Source of the DNA: URNF01 sp045594105
GTDB taxonomy: Bacteria > Bacillota > Clostridia > Oscillospirales > Acutalibacteraceae
Direction: 5' to 3'
DNA length: 15,131 nucleotides
Assembly: GCA_045594105.1 (NCBI GenBank)
Contig: JAZNXY010000038.1
Span: 1 to 15,131 of the forward strand
Part shown: positions 6,202 to 15,094 of the stretch, in pieces
How positions within the stretch are numbered: position 1 is the first letter of the stretch
Layout: every line of letters starts with the position of its first letter
Notes under the pieces: model-generated
Told to the model about the DNA's origin: nothing
The model's database searches: none
The model's input: only the letters and a program-made list of their open reading frames with translations
Program-made: the position numbers and the translations under genes

Positions 6202-7410
6202 ATGAAATTGCATTTAACAAACTGCAAAATGTATAAAGACGGCGAAATCGTCGCTGCGCCCGCTGTGATGGACGTTATTGCGAACGGTGATGCTGTTTCT
6301 TTTTCTAATTGTCTTATTGCCCCGACTTTCTGTGATGTGCATGTGCATTTCAGAGAGCCGGGTTTTTTGTATAAAGAGACAACCGCCTCCGGTAGTGCCG
6401 CTGCGGCACGTGGCGGTTATACCGATGTGTGTACCATGCCGAACTTAAATCCCGTACCCGACTGCCTGACAAAGCTGCAGCCGCAGCTGGATGCCATCAA
6501 GAAGGATGCCATTATCCGTGTACACCCCTTCGGTTCCCTGACGGTAGACGAAAAAGGGGAGCAGCTGGCGGCTTTCGAAGAAATGGCCCCCTTTGTTATC
6601 GGTTACTCGGATGACGGCAGAGGTGTGCAGGATACAGGTATGATGCGGGAAGCAATGTTGAGGGTGAAGGCACTCGGCAAGGTGCTTGCTGCACATTGCG
6701 AGGATAACTCGCTGTTGAACGGCGGCTATATTCACCTTGGTGCGTATGCTGCTGCCCACGGACATAAAGGCATCTGCAGTGAAAGCGAATGGAAACCTAT
6801 TGCAAGAGACGTGGAGCTGCTGGCACAAACGGGTTGTAAATACCACGTGTGTCACGTATCTACCAAAGAAAGTGTCGAGGTTATCCGACAAGCCAAAAAG
6901 AGCGGCATCGATATCACCTGCGAGACCGGTCCGCACTATCTCACCTTGGATGACAGCTTTTTACAGGAAGACGGCAGATTTAAGATGAATCCGCCGTTAC
7001 GCGGTCCCAAAGACCGTGAGGCACTGATTGAAGGGGTGCTTGACGGTACCATTGATATGATAGCGACCGACCACGCACCGCATAGTGCGGAGGAAAAGGC
7101 GAAGGGCTTAAGCGGCAGTATGATGGGCGTTGTGGGATTGGAAACGGCGTTCCCTGTGCTGTATACGGAGTTGGTAAAAAAAGGTGTTATCACATTGGAA
7201 AAACTCATTGAAATGATGGCAATAGCACCGAGAAAACGGTTTTCTATGGCAGATACAAACGATTTTTGTGTGTATGACCTTGAAAGTGTGTATGCAGTAG
7301 ACCCTGCACAGTTTGCAACCAAGGGCAGAAGCACCCCGTTTGAAGGCAATATTGTATACGGTGAAAACCTATTAACAGTATGTGACGACAAACTCGTCTT
7401 TGTGAAATAA
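6202..7410 (+). CDS. pyrC: Dihydroorotase, class I
   Basis: Cyclises N-carbamoyl-L-aspartate to L-dihydroorotate, the third step of UMP synthesis, in the cytoplasm. The 402-residue product has the metal-binding signature DVHVHFREPG with H47 and H49, the YSDDGRG block (D137/D138), further metal-site histidines H165 (AAHCED) and H218 (VCHVS), and the catalytic aspartate D290 in ATDHAPH. The frame is open a little further upstream, but that part lies in the terminator; the ATG at 6202 has GGAGG five bases before it. It is shorter than many class I enzymes (about 420-430); the C-terminal stretch APRKRFSMADTNDFCVYDLE lacks several residues of the usual glycine-rich loop. It is the first gene after the attenuator, 14 bases before carB. 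Confidence 0.96.
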   Translation: MKLHLTNCKMYKDGEIVAAPAVMDVIANGDAVSFSNCLIAPTFCDVHVHFREPGFLYKETTASGSAAAARGGYTDVCTMPNLNPVPDCLTKLQPQLDAIKKDAIIRVHPFGSLTVDEKGEQLAAFEEMAPFVIGYSDDGRGVQDTGMMREAMLRVKALGKVLAAHCEDNSLLNGGYIHLGAYAAAHGHKGICSESEWKPIARDVELLAQTGCKYHVCHVSTKESVEVIRQAKKSGIDITCETGPHYLTLDDSFLQEDGRFKMNPPLRGPKDREALIEGVLDGTIDMIATDHAPHSAEEKAKGLSGSMMGVVGLETAFPVLYTELVKKGVITLEKLIEMMAIAPRKRFSMADTNDFCVYDLESVYAVDPAQFATKGRSTPFEGNIVYGENLLTVCDDKLVFVK

Positions 7411-7424
7411 GGGAGGAAAATAGA

Positions 7425-10400
7425 ATGGCCAAAAGAACAGACTTGAAAAAAATCCTTATCATCGGCTCGGGTCCTATTGTGATCGGTCAGGCGGCAGAGT
7501 TTGACTATGCAGGCACACAGGCGTGTCTTGCGTTGAAGGAAGAGGGCTATGAGGTTGTACTGTGCAACTCCAACCCTGCGACCATTATGACCGATACCAC
7601 GATTGCGGACAAGGTGTATATGGAGCCCTTGACCCTCGAATATGTTGCGAAGATTCTGCGGTATGAGCGCCCTGATGCTATCGTACCCGGCATCGGTGGA
7701 CAGACCGGTCTTAACCTCGCTATGCAGCTTGAGAAAAAGGGCGTTCTGAAAGAATGCGGTGTCGAGCTGCTGGGCACCAACAGCGAAAGCATCGAACGTG
7801 CGGAAGACCGTGAGCTGTTTAAGGAGCTGTGCCAGTCTATCGGCGAACCCACCATTCCTTCCGAAATTACCTATAGCATTGAAGAAGCCAAAGCGGCGGC
7901 GGCACGCATCGGTTATCCCGTTGTACTGCGTCCTGCATTTACCCTCGGCGGCACCGGCGGCGGCTTTGCATATACCGAAGAAGAATTAGTTGAGGTCGGC
8001 CTTAATGCGTTCAAGCTGTCTCCTGTACATCAGGTGGTAATTCCGAAGAGCGTGAAGGGCTATAAAGAAATTGAGTTTGAAGTTATGCGCGACTCTGCGG
8101 GTCATGCCATTACCATTTGCGGTATGGAAAACATCGACCCTGTCGGTGTGCATACCGGCGACTCCATTGTTGTGGCGCCCATTATGACCCTGAATGACCA
8201 TGACCTGAAAATGCTCAATGACAGCGCCATCAAAATCATCAAGGAGCTGAAAATCGAAGGCGGCTGTAACGTGCAGTTTGCGTTAAATCCCCATTCGAGC
8301 GAATATTATCTGATCGAGGTAAATCCCCGTGTATCCCGTTCCTCCGCCTTGGCTTCTAAGGCGAGCGGCTACCCGATTGCACGAGTCACTGCCAAGATTG
8401 CGGTAGGTATGACCCTCGAAGAAATTGCGATTGCGAACACCAATGCCGCTTTTGAGCCGCGTCTTGACTACGTGATTGCAAAGCTGCCCCGTTTCCCGTT
8501 CGATAAGTTTACCAATGCGAGCAACAAGCTTGGTACGCAGATGAAAGCGACCGGCGAAATTATGGGTATCGGCTCTACCTTAGAGGAAGCATTGCTCAAA
8601 GGTACCCGCTCTCTCGAAATCGGTGTCAATCACCTGTATCACGCTAAGTTCGATAATATGAGCAATGAGGAACTGCTCACCTATATTACCGAGTTCCGTT
8701 CGGACAACATTTTTGCGATTGCGGAATTGCTTGCACGTGGAGTGACTATTGAAAAAATCCACGAGATTACCGAAATTACCGAATATTTTCTTGAAGCTAT
8801 CAAACGCATCGTGGATATGGAAGAAACCCTTAAGGCACACGTAGAGGATAAGGATACTCTGCTTGCAGCAAAGCAGATGGGCTTTAGCGATAAATACGTG
8901 GCACGTATGTGGAAATGTGCGGAAATGGATGTGTATACCTTCCGTAAAGCCCATAAAATGTTCCCTGCATTCCGAATGGTAGACACCTGCCATACCGGTG
9001 CATACATCCCGTACTTCTACTCCTCCTATACCGGCGAAAACACCTCGGTTCTCACCGATAAAAAGAAAATCGTAGTGCTTGGTGCAGGTCCTATCCGTAT
9101 CGGTCAGGGTGTAGAGTTTGACTACTCCACCGTGCATGCGGTCACCACCATTAAAAACTCCGGCTACGAAGCCATTATCATCAATAACAACCCCGAAACG
9201 GTTTCCACCGACTATACCACGGCGGACAAGCTGTACTTTGAGCCCTTAACTCCCGAAGATGTGATGAACATCATCGAGTTTGAACAGCCCGAAGGTGTTG
9301 TGGCTTCTCTCGGCGGACAAACCGCTATCAACCTGGCACAGCCGCTTGCCGACAGAGGCGTCAAAATCATCGGTACCGATTGTGCGGCTATCGACAGAGC
9401 GGAAGACCGTAACGCATTTGAAAATCTGCTTAATGAACTGGATATTCCGCGTGCAAAAGGTCAGGCGGTCACCAAAATCGAAGACGGTATTGCCGCTGCC
9501 GCAGAAATCGGCTATCCTGTTTTAGTACGTCCCTCCTTCGTTTTGGGCGGTCGTGCGATGCAGATTGTTGCTAACGAAGAACAGCTTCGTCATTATCTGC
9601 GTACTGCGGTAGAAATCGACGAGGATAAACCTGTATTGGTTGATAAATATATTCAGGGTCGTGAGGTCGAGATCGATGCCATTTGCGACGGCAGAGACGT
9701 GTTTGTGCCGGGCATTATGGAGCTGGTTGAACGCACCGGTGTTCACTCGGGCGACTCTATCAGCGTATATCCCACCTTCAGCATCTCGGATAAGGTAAAA
9801 GGCATTATTCTGCAGTATGCCAAGAAGCTTGGCCTGGGTATCGGCATTATCGGTCTTTACAACATACAGTTTATCGTGGATGACGAGGATAACGTATTTA
9901 TCATTGAGGTGAATCCCCGTTCCTCCCGTACCGTGCCGTTCCTGTCCAAAGCGACCGGCTACTCCTTGGCAGACATCGCCACCGAGGTTATCCTCGGTAA
10001 GACCCTGAAGGAGCAGGGTATTTTCGATATTTACCCCGATGAGAAGAAACGTTGGTACGTCAAAGCACCCGTATTCTCCTTTAATAAGCTGCGTGGTCTT
10101 GATGCGTATCTGTCTCCCGAGATGAAGTCCACCGGTGAAGCGATTGGCTATGATGACAAGCTCAATCGTGCACTGTATAAGGCATTGCAGGCGGCAGGTA
10201 TGCATCTGCAGAACTACGGCACCGTGCTTGCCACCATTGCCGATAACGATAAGGAAGAGGCACTGCCGCTGATCCGCCGTTTCTATAACCTGGGCTTTAA
10301 CATCCAGGCAACCGCAGGCACTGCGAAGTTCCTGAAAGAAAACGGTATTCGCACCCATGTGCTCGGCAAGATTAGTGACGGCAGCGAGGAAATCCCCGAA

Positions 10401-10598
10401 GCACTGCGTCAAGGCCATATCGCATACGTTATCAACACCAAAGACATCGGTTCTTCGGGTGCGGGCAACGACGGTCATCAGATTCGTCAGATTGCCACCG
10501 AAAACAACGTCACCATCTTTACGGCATTGGATACCGTGAAGGTATTGTTAGATGTTTTGGAAGAAACCACTTTGGGTATTTCCACCGTAGATGCGTGA
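7425..10598 (+). CDS. carB: Carbamoyl phosphate synthase large subunit
   Basis: Makes carbamoyl phosphate from bicarbonate, ammonia and two ATP, feeding both pyrimidines and arginine. The 1057-residue product has the duplicated layout of the family: a first half opening with KKILIIGSGPIVIGQ (about 8-22) and an ATP-grasp site ending in LIEVNPR (E298, N300); a helical oligomerisation region (about 400-545); a second half opening with KKIVVLGAGPIRIG (about 546-560) with its own IIEVNPR (E828, N830); and a C-terminal MGS-like allosteric domain from about residue 935 containing NIQATAGTAKFL. Both ATP-grasp halves look intact. GGGAGG eight bases upstream supports the start. The glutaminase partner carA, often adjacent, is absent here, so CarB needs a CarA from another locus or uses free ammonia. 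Confidence 0.98.
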   Translation: MAKRTDLKKILIIGSGPIVIGQAAEFDYAGTQACLALKEEGYEVVLCNSNPATIMTDTTIADKVYMEPLTLEYVAKILRYERPDAIVPGIGGQTGLNLAMQLEKKGVLKECGVELLGTNSESIERAEDRELFKELCQSIGEPTIPSEITYSIEEAKAAAARIGYPVVLRPAFTLGGTGGGFAYTEEELVEVGLNAFKLSPVHQVVIPKSVKGYKEIEFEVMRDSAGHAITICGMENIDPVGVHTGDSIVVAPIMTLNDHDLKMLNDSAIKIIKELKIEGGCNVQFALNPHSSEYYLIEVNPRVSRSSALASKASGYPIARVTAKIAVGMTLEEIAIANTNAAFEPRLDYVIAKLPRFPFDKFTNASNKLGTQMKATGEIMGIGSTLEEALLKGTRSLEIGVNHLYHAKFDNMSNEELLTYITEFRSDNIFAIAELLARGVTIEKIHEITEITEYFLEAIKRIVDMEETLKAHVEDKDTLLAAKQMGFSDKYVARMWKCAEMDVYTFRKAHKMFPAFRMVDTCHTGAYIPYFYSSYTGENTSVLTDKKKIVVLGAGPIRIGQGVEFDYSTVHAVTTIKNSGYEAIIINNNPETVSTDYTTADKLYFEPLTPEDVMNIIEFEQPEGVVASLGGQTAINLAQPLADRGVKIIGTDCAAIDRAEDRNAFENLLNELDIPRAKGQAVTKIEDGIAAAAEIGYPVLVRPSFVLGGRAMQIVANEEQLRHYLRTAVEIDEDKPVLVDKYIQGREVEIDAICDGRDVFVPGIMELVERTGVHSGDSISVYPTFSISDKVKGIILQYAKKLGLGIGIIGLYNIQFIVDDEDNVFIIEVNPRSSRTVPFLSKATGYSLADIATEVILGKTLKEQGIFDIYPDEKKRWYVKAPVFSFNKLRGLDAYLSPEMKSTGEAIGYDDKLNRALYKALQAAGMHLQNYGTVLATIADNDKEEALPLIRRFYNLGFNIQATAGTAKFLKENGIRTHVLGKISDGSEEIPEALRQGHIAYVINTKDIGSSGAGNDGHQIRQIATENNVTIFTALDTVKVLLDVLEETTLGISTVDA

Positions 10599-10608
10599 GG
10601 TGTAGGAT

Positions 10609-11340
10609 ATGACACAAGGAATGTATGAAATCGTCAGTAATGTTAAGCTGGCGAAAAATGTATACAAAATGGTGATAGCGGGGGACACCTCTGCTATCAC
10701 CGCACCCGGTCAGTTTGTGAATCTGAAACTGAACGGTCTGTTTCTCCGCCGCCCGATTTCTATCTGTGACTATGATGACAACACCATCACCTTGATTTAT
10801 AAAGTGGTCGGTGAAGGCACCGAGCAGATGGCGGATATGCAAGCAGGCGAGCAGGTGGACGTGCTGGTAGGGTTGGGCAACGGCTACAGCATTGATAAAT
10901 GCGGCGAAAAAGCCCTGCTTATCGGTGGTGGCGTTGGTGTGCCGCCGCTGTACAATCTGTGTAAAAAACTGCTTGCGGCAGGTAAAACCGTCACGGTGGT
11001 TTTGGGCTTTAATACCGCAGAGGAAATCTTTCTGGAGGAGGATTTCAAGGCGCTTGGTGCTGCTGTGAAGGTGGCGACTGCAGACGGCAGTTACGGTGTC
11101 AAAGGTTTTGTTACCGATGCGATGAAGGATGTCAGCTATGACTACTTCTTCACCTGCGGTCCGATGCCGATGTTCAAAGCGATTGAAGCAACCGCTGTCA
11201 CAAGCGGACAGTATAGCTTCGAGGAACGTATGGGCTGCGGCTTTGGTGCTTGTATGGGTTGCTCCTGCAAGACAAAATACGGCAACAAACGTATTTGTAA
11301 AGACGGTCCTGTACTCACAAGGGAGGAGATTATATGGTAA
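10609..11340 (+). CDS. pyrK: Dihydroorotate dehydrogenase electron transfer subunit PyrK
   Basis: Iron-sulphur flavoprotein that passes electrons from the FMN subunit PyrD to NAD+. The 243-residue product belongs to the ferredoxin reductase family. It shows the FAD-binding RRPISI motif (about 47-52), the nucleotide-binding glycine block IGGGVGVPP (105-113), the TCGPMPM motif (182-188) and a C-terminal [2Fe-2S] cluster site with C210, C215, C218 and C230 in GCGFGACMGCSC and RIC. All four expected cysteines are present. It starts 10 bases after carB with GAGGTG upstream, and its end overlaps pyrD by 7 bases, which fits coupled synthesis of the two partners. Confidence 0.96.
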   Translation: MTQGMYEIVSNVKLAKNVYKMVIAGDTSAITAPGQFVNLKLNGLFLRRPISICDYDDNTITLIYKVVGEGTEQMADMQAGEQVDVLVGLGNGYSIDKCGEKALLIGGGVGVPPLYNLCKKLLAAGKTVTVVLGFNTAEEIFLEEDFKALGAAVKVATADGSYGVKGFVTDAMKDVSYDYFFTCGPMPMFKAIEATAVTSGQYSFEERMGCGFGACMGCSCKTKYGNKRICKDGPVLTREEIIW

Positions 11341-12245
11341 ATACAGCTGTTACCCTGTGCGGCGTGAAAATGGACAACCCCATTATTCCCGCATCGGGCA
11401 CGTTTGGTTTCGGTTATGAGTTTGCCGAGCTGTATGACATAAATCTGCTTGGCTCCTTCTCATTCAAGGGTACGACAAAGGATCCTCGTTTTGGCAACCC
11501 CACCCCTCGTATTGCGGAATGCTCCGCAGGTATGATCAATGCGGTGGGTCTGCAAAATCCCGGCGTGGATAAGGTGCTGTCCGAGGAACTGCCGAAAATG
11601 AAGAAGGTATTCCATAAACCCGTTATGGCGAATGTCAGCGGCTTTTCGGTGGAGGATTATGCATATACGGTAGAAAAACTGGATGCGGAAAATCAAATCG
11701 GTTGGTTTGAAGTGAACGTATCCTGCCCTAACGTACACGGCGGCGGTATGAGCTTTGGTACCTCTCCCGAAGCGGCAGCGGAGGTTACCCGTGCGGTACG
11801 TAAGGTAACGAAAAAACCGTTGCTTATCAAGCTGTCTCCCAACGTCACCGACATTGTGTCTATCGCAAAGGCGTGTGAGGATGCAGGTGCTGATGGCATC
11901 AGTATGATCAACACACTGCTCGGCATGCGTATCGACTTAAAGACCAAGAAACCTGTCATTGCGAATAAAATGGGCGGTTTCTCGGGCCCTGCCATTAAGC
12001 CTGTAGCGATCAGAATGGTGTACCAGGTGTACGATGCGGTAAACATCCCGATTGTTGGTATGGGCGGTATTGCCACTGCCGAAGATGTCATTGAAATGAT
12101 GCTGGCGGGTGCTACCGCAGTGCAGGTTGGTGCGGCAAACCTTGTGGACCCGTTTGTATGTCGTGACATTATCGAACAGTTGCCCGTGGCAATGGAAAAA
12201 TACGGTATTAAAAATCTTGAAGATATAATCGGAGGTGCTCACTAA
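11334..12245 (+). CDS. pyrD: Dihydroorotate dehydrogenase, class 1B catalytic subunit
   Basis: Oxidises dihydroorotate to orotate with FMN; class 1B enzymes work as a PyrD2-PyrK2 complex that uses NAD+. The 303-residue product has the active-site cysteine C131 in FEVNVSCPN, which marks class 1 as opposed to the membrane-bound class 2 with serine. It also has LLIKLSPNVTDI, the FMN-binding segment SMINTLLGMRI, GPAIKPVAIRM and the C-terminal GMGGIATAEDVIEMMLAGA phosphate-binding region. No membrane anchor is present. The start overlaps pyrK by 7 bases, with GGGAGGAG just before it. The adjacent pyrK makes the 1B assignment firm. Confidence 0.97.
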   Translation: MVNTAVTLCGVKMDNPIIPASGTFGFGYEFAELYDINLLGSFSFKGTTKDPRFGNPTPRIAECSAGMINAVGLQNPGVDKVLSEELPKMKKVFHKPVMANVSGFSVEDYAYTVEKLDAENQIGWFEVNVSCPNVHGGGMSFGTSPEAAAEVTRAVRKVTKKPLLIKLSPNVTDIVSIAKACEDAGADGISMINTLLGMRIDLKTKKPVIANKMGGFSGPAIKPVAIRMVYQVYDAVNIPIVGMGGIATAEDVIEMMLAGATAVQVGAANLVDPFVCRDIIEQLPVAMEKYGIKNLEDIIGGAH

Positions 12246-12943
12246 TGGGTAAGGATGTTATTATTGCTTGTGATTTTCCGAGCAAAGAGGATGTATTAAA
12301 TTTCCTCGACAAATTTGAAGGCAAAAAACCGTTTGTCAAAATCGGTATGGAACTGTTTTACGGTGCAGGTCCCGAAATCGTACGCGAAATCAAAGCGCGC
12401 GGCCACAAAATCTTTCTCGATTTAAAACTGCACGATATTCCCAACACCGTGCGCAAAAGTATGGCGGTGTTGTCGGGTCTTGACGTGGATATGTGTAACC
12501 TGCACGCGGGCGGCACCATTGCAATGATGGAAGCGGGCTTGGAAGGATTAAAGCGTCCTGACGGCACCCGTCCGTTGCTTATTGCTGTGACGCAGCTCAC
12601 TTCCACCGACCAGGAACGTATGGAAAACGACCTGCTCATTAAAGAGCCGATTGACAAAGTGGTTATGCACTATGCGCATAACGCGAAACTTGCAGGTCTT
12701 GACGGTGTTGTATGCTCTCCGCTGGAAGCGGGTAAAGTGCACGAAACCTGCGGTGCTGCGTTCTTGACCGTTACCCCCGGTGTGCGTTTTGCTGACGGCG
12801 ATATCGGTGACCAGAAACGCGTGATGACCCCGGCCGAAGCGAAAAAAATCGGTTCGGATTACATCGTTGTCGGTCGTCCGATTACTGCGGCGGCTGACCC
12901 TGTGGCGGCATACGAACGTTGCGTTGCGGAATTTGTAGATTAA
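12245..12943 (+). CDS. pyrF: Orotidine 5'-phosphate decarboxylase
   Basis: Decarboxylates OMP to UMP, the last step of the pathway. The 232-residue product has the class I catalytic array: K32 in FVKIG and the D59-x-K61-x-x-D64 motif in FLDLKLHDIPNTV. The phosphate-binding end is GVRFADGDIG and YIVVGRPIT. The start shares one base with the pyrD stop (TAATG), with GGAGGT eight bases upstream. Length and motifs match the short bacterial class I enzymes related to that of Bacillus. No anomalies were seen. Confidence 0.97.
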   Translation: MGKDVIIACDFPSKEDVLNFLDKFEGKKPFVKIGMELFYGAGPEIVREIKARGHKIFLDLKLHDIPNTVRKSMAVLSGLDVDMCNLHAGGTIAMMEAGLEGLKRPDGTRPLLIAVTQLTSTDQERMENDLLIKEPIDKVVMHYAHNAKLAGLDGVVCSPLEAGKVHETCGAAFLTVTPGVRFADGDIGDQKRVMTPAEAKKIGSDYIVVGRPITAAADPVAAYERCVAEFVD

Positions 12944-12964
12944 GAGATAGAGAGGGATAAAGTG

Positions 12965-13621
12965 ATGGAAGGCTATAAAAGAGAGTTTATTCAGTTTTTG
13001 GAAAGCGCGGGCGTGCTGAAATTCGGTGATTTTACCGCAAAAAGCGGCAGAAAGATTCCGTATTTTATCAACGCGGGCGACATCAAAACGGGTGACCAGA
13101 TTTCCAAACTCGGCGAATTTTATGCGAAAGCCTACTTTGAAAAAGTAGGCAATAAGAGAACGGTGCTGTACGGTCCTGCCTATAAGGGTATTCCGATTGC
13201 GGTATCCGTTGCGTGCGCTTTGTCTAAAGAGGGCTTGGACGTACCCTTCTTCTTTAACCGCAAAGAAGAAAAAGACCATGGCGAAGGCGGCGTTTTCGTT
13301 GGCTACAAACCGCAAGCGGGTGAAGAAATCGTTATCGTGGAAGACGTTATCACCGCGGGCACCGCTATCCGTGAAAGTATGTCTATCTTGTCGGGCCTGG
13401 AAGGCACTAAAGTTGCCGCCACCTTCGTAATGGTAGACCGCAAAGAAAAAGGCCAGACCGAAAAATCCGCGATGGCGGAAGTGGGCGAAGAATTCGGCTT
13501 CCCCGTATACTCGGTTGTAGACGTATATGACATTATCGAATATCTCGAAGAAGATGAAGCCAACCGCGAAAACGTTGACCGCATCAAAAAATATCTCGAA
13601 GTAAACGGCGCGAAAGCGTAA
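12965..13621 (+). CDS. pyrE: Orotate phosphoribosyltransferase
   Basis: Transfers ribose 5-phosphate from PRPP to orotate, giving OMP, the substrate of PyrF. The 218-residue product has the PRPP-binding motif EIVIVEDVITAGTA (about 121-134), a flexible catalytic loop region rich in lysine and glutamate (FFFNRKEEKDHGEGG, about 96-109) and an N-terminal substrate region SGRKIPYFINAGDI. A GTG three bases upstream could also start the protein; the ATG at 12965 is preferred because it lies eight bases after AGAGGG, the same spacing as in carB and pyrF. The 21-base gap after pyrF is among the largest inside this operon. Confidence 0.95.
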   Translation: MEGYKREFIQFLESAGVLKFGDFTAKSGRKIPYFINAGDIKTGDQISKLGEFYAKAYFEKVGNKRTVLYGPAYKGIPIAVSVACALSKEGLDVPFFFNRKEEKDHGEGGVFVGYKPQAGEEIVIVEDVITAGTAIRESMSILSGLEGTKVAATFVMVDRKEKGQTEKSAMAEVGEEFGFPVYSVVDVYDIIEYLEEDEANRENVDRIKKYLEVNGAKA

Positions 13622-13635
13622 AGAGGAAACAGAAA

Positions 13636-14553
13636 ATGAGAAGTTTGATTGATATTTTAGAACTCTCTCTTCCCGAAATCGACCAACTGTTGGCGGTTGC
13701 AAATGATATTATCGCTAACCCCAAAAAGTACGCCGAAAGCTGTCGGGGCAAAAAACTTGCCACGCTGTTTTTCGAGCCGTCCACCCGTACACGTCTTAGT
13801 TTCGAGGCGGCAATGTACGAACTTGGCGGCAGTGTGCTCGGTTTTTCCGAGGCGCAGAGTTCTTCTGCGGCGAAAGGTGAAAGTGTAGCGGATACTGCGA
13901 AAACCATTTCGTGTTACGCGGATATTATCGCAATGCGCCACCCCAAGGAAGGGGCACCGCTTGTCGCTTCCATGAACGCGTCTATTCCGGTTATCAACGC
14001 GGGTGACGGCGGTCATAACCACCCGACCCAGACACTGACCGACCTTTTAACCATTCAGCGTGAAACAGGTACGTTGGAAAATCTGACTATCGGGCTTTGC
14101 GGTGATTTGAAATTCGGCAGAACGGTACACTCCTTGATTTGCGCAATGTCCCGCTATAAGGGTGTCAAATTCGTGCTGATTTCCCCCGAAGAACTGAAAT
14201 TGCCCAGCTACGTTAAAAAGGACGTACTGCAGAAAAACGGTATTCCGTATGAACAGACCACCGATTTGGTGGCGGCGATGCCCAAACTCGATATTCTGTA
14301 TATGACCCGCGTACAAAGAGAACGCTTCTTTAACGAAGAAGACTATCTGCGGCTGAAGGACAGTTATATCTTGACCCCCGATAAGTTGGCAACTGCGAAG
14401 GAAACGCTGTCTATAATGCACCCGCTGCCGCGTGTCAATGAAATCAGCGTAGCGATTGATGATGACCCCCGCGCTTGCTATTTTAAGCAGGTGCTTAACG
14501 GTAAATTCGCGCGTATGGCGCTGATTTTGAAACTGCTGGAGGTGGAAGTATGA
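13636..14553 (+). CDS. pyrB: Aspartate carbamoyltransferase catalytic subunit
   Basis: Condenses carbamoyl phosphate with aspartate, the first committed pyrimidine step. The 305-residue product has the carbamoyl-phosphate-binding FEPSTRTR motif (STRTR at 49-53), K80 in SSSAAKGES that reaches into the neighbouring active site, HPTQ (129-132) and the MHPLPRVNEI segment of the aspartate domain. All match the PyrB type rather than ornithine carbamoyltransferase. It starts 14 bases after pyrE with AGAGGA upstream and overlaps pyrI by 4 bases. The pairing with pyrI indicates an E. coli-like c6r6 holoenzyme. Its place near the operon end is unusual; in many Bacillota pyrB comes first. Confidence 0.97.
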   Translation: MRSLIDILELSLPEIDQLLAVANDIIANPKKYAESCRGKKLATLFFEPSTRTRLSFEAAMYELGGSVLGFSEAQSSSAAKGESVADTAKTISCYADIIAMRHPKEGAPLVASMNASIPVINAGDGGHNHPTQTLTDLLTIQRETGTLENLTIGLCGDLKFGRTVHSLICAMSRYKGVKFVLISPEELKLPSYVKKDVLQKNGIPYEQTTDLVAAMPKLDILYMTRVQRERFFNEEDYLRLKDSYILTPDKLATAKETLSIMHPLPRVNEISVAIDDDPRACYFKQVLNGKFARMALILKLLEVEV

Positions 14554-14975
14554 ACATAGATTCCATCAAAAACGGTATTGTTATCGACCATATCACCGCG
14601 GGCCGTTCAATGCAGATTTACCGCCTTTTGGGGTTGGATGCACTCGAATGCAGTGTGGCGCTGATTAAAAATGTCAACAGTCATAAGATGGGCAAGAAGG
14701 ATATCATCAAAATTGACACCGAATATGAGGTAGATACCGCCATTCTCGGCTTTGTAGACCCGAATGCGACCATTAGTGTCATCAGAGACAGTAAAATCGT
14801 GGAAAAACGTACCCTGTCCCTGCCCGAAAAGCTGACAGGTGTATTAAAGTGCAAAAACCCGCGTTGTATCACCTCTACCGAGCAGGAATTGCCCCATATT
14901 TTCACCTTGACCGATAAAGAAACGGGCACCTATCGTTGCCTGTATTGCGAGACCAAAGCGGAAAAGGTGAAATAA
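14550..14975 (+). CDS. pyrI: Aspartate carbamoyltransferase regulatory subunit
   Basis: Zinc-containing regulatory chain that binds nucleotides and makes PyrB allosteric. The 141-residue product has the N-terminal allosteric domain (IKNGIVIDHITAGRSMQIYRLL) and a C-terminal zinc domain with all four cysteines, C101, C106, C130 and C133, in CKNPRC and CLYC. The start overlaps the pyrB stop as ATGA, with GGAGGT six bases upstream, so equal synthesis of both chains is likely. Feedback control by nucleotides at the protein level would add to the RNA attenuator upstream. It is the last gene of the pyr operon. Confidence 0.96.
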   Translation: MNIDSIKNGIVIDHITAGRSMQIYRLLGLDALECSVALIKNVNSHKMGKKDIIKIDTEYEVDTAILGFVDPNATISVIRDSKIVEKRTLSLPEKLTGVLKCKNPRCITSTEQELPHIFTLTDKETGTYRCLYCETKAEKVK

Positions 14976-15023
14976 GCTTCAAACAAAAAAAGAACGGCAG
15001 ATGTTTTCATCTTGAAGTGGTAT

Positions 15024-15063
15024 AGTGATGGTAGACACAAAAAAGTGTCTACCATCACTTTTT
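15024..15063 (+). terminator. Perfect 15-bp hairpin with T-run, probable pyr operon terminator
   Basis: AGTGATGGTAGACAC (15024-15038) pairs without mismatch to GTGTCTACCATCACT (15045-15059) around a loop of six A residues. The T run covers 15059-15063. No matching A run precedes the stem, so it would work only on the plus strand. It starts 48 bases after the pyrI stop. A second, overlapping inverted repeat exists (AAAAAGTG 15040-15047 with CACTTTTT 15056-15063). An alternative reading is the end of an insertion sequence, given the gene that follows. Confidence 0.7.
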
Positions 15064-15094
15064 ATGTTAGAATAAAAGAAAGGGAGTGATTGTA

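Noticed and set aside
9522..10478. Open frame of 318 codons on the minus strand inside carB
   Set aside because: It is antisense to the conserved second half of CarB and shows no motif or start signal of its own.
7425..10598. Internal repeat within carB
   Set aside because: It is the ancient domain duplication of all CarB proteins, not a recent repeat.
12548..13702. Long open frame of 384 codons on the minus strand across pyrF and pyrE
   Set aside because: It lies wholly opposite well-supported genes, has no ribosome-binding site or recognisable motif, and its phenylalanine- and arginine-rich product is typical of an antisense shadow.
14976..15017. Weak hairpins (AGATG/CATCT and CTTCAA/TTGAAG) just after pyrI
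   Set aside because: The stems are only five or six pairs and share bases, with no T run; the 15-bp hairpin downstream is a much better terminator candidate.
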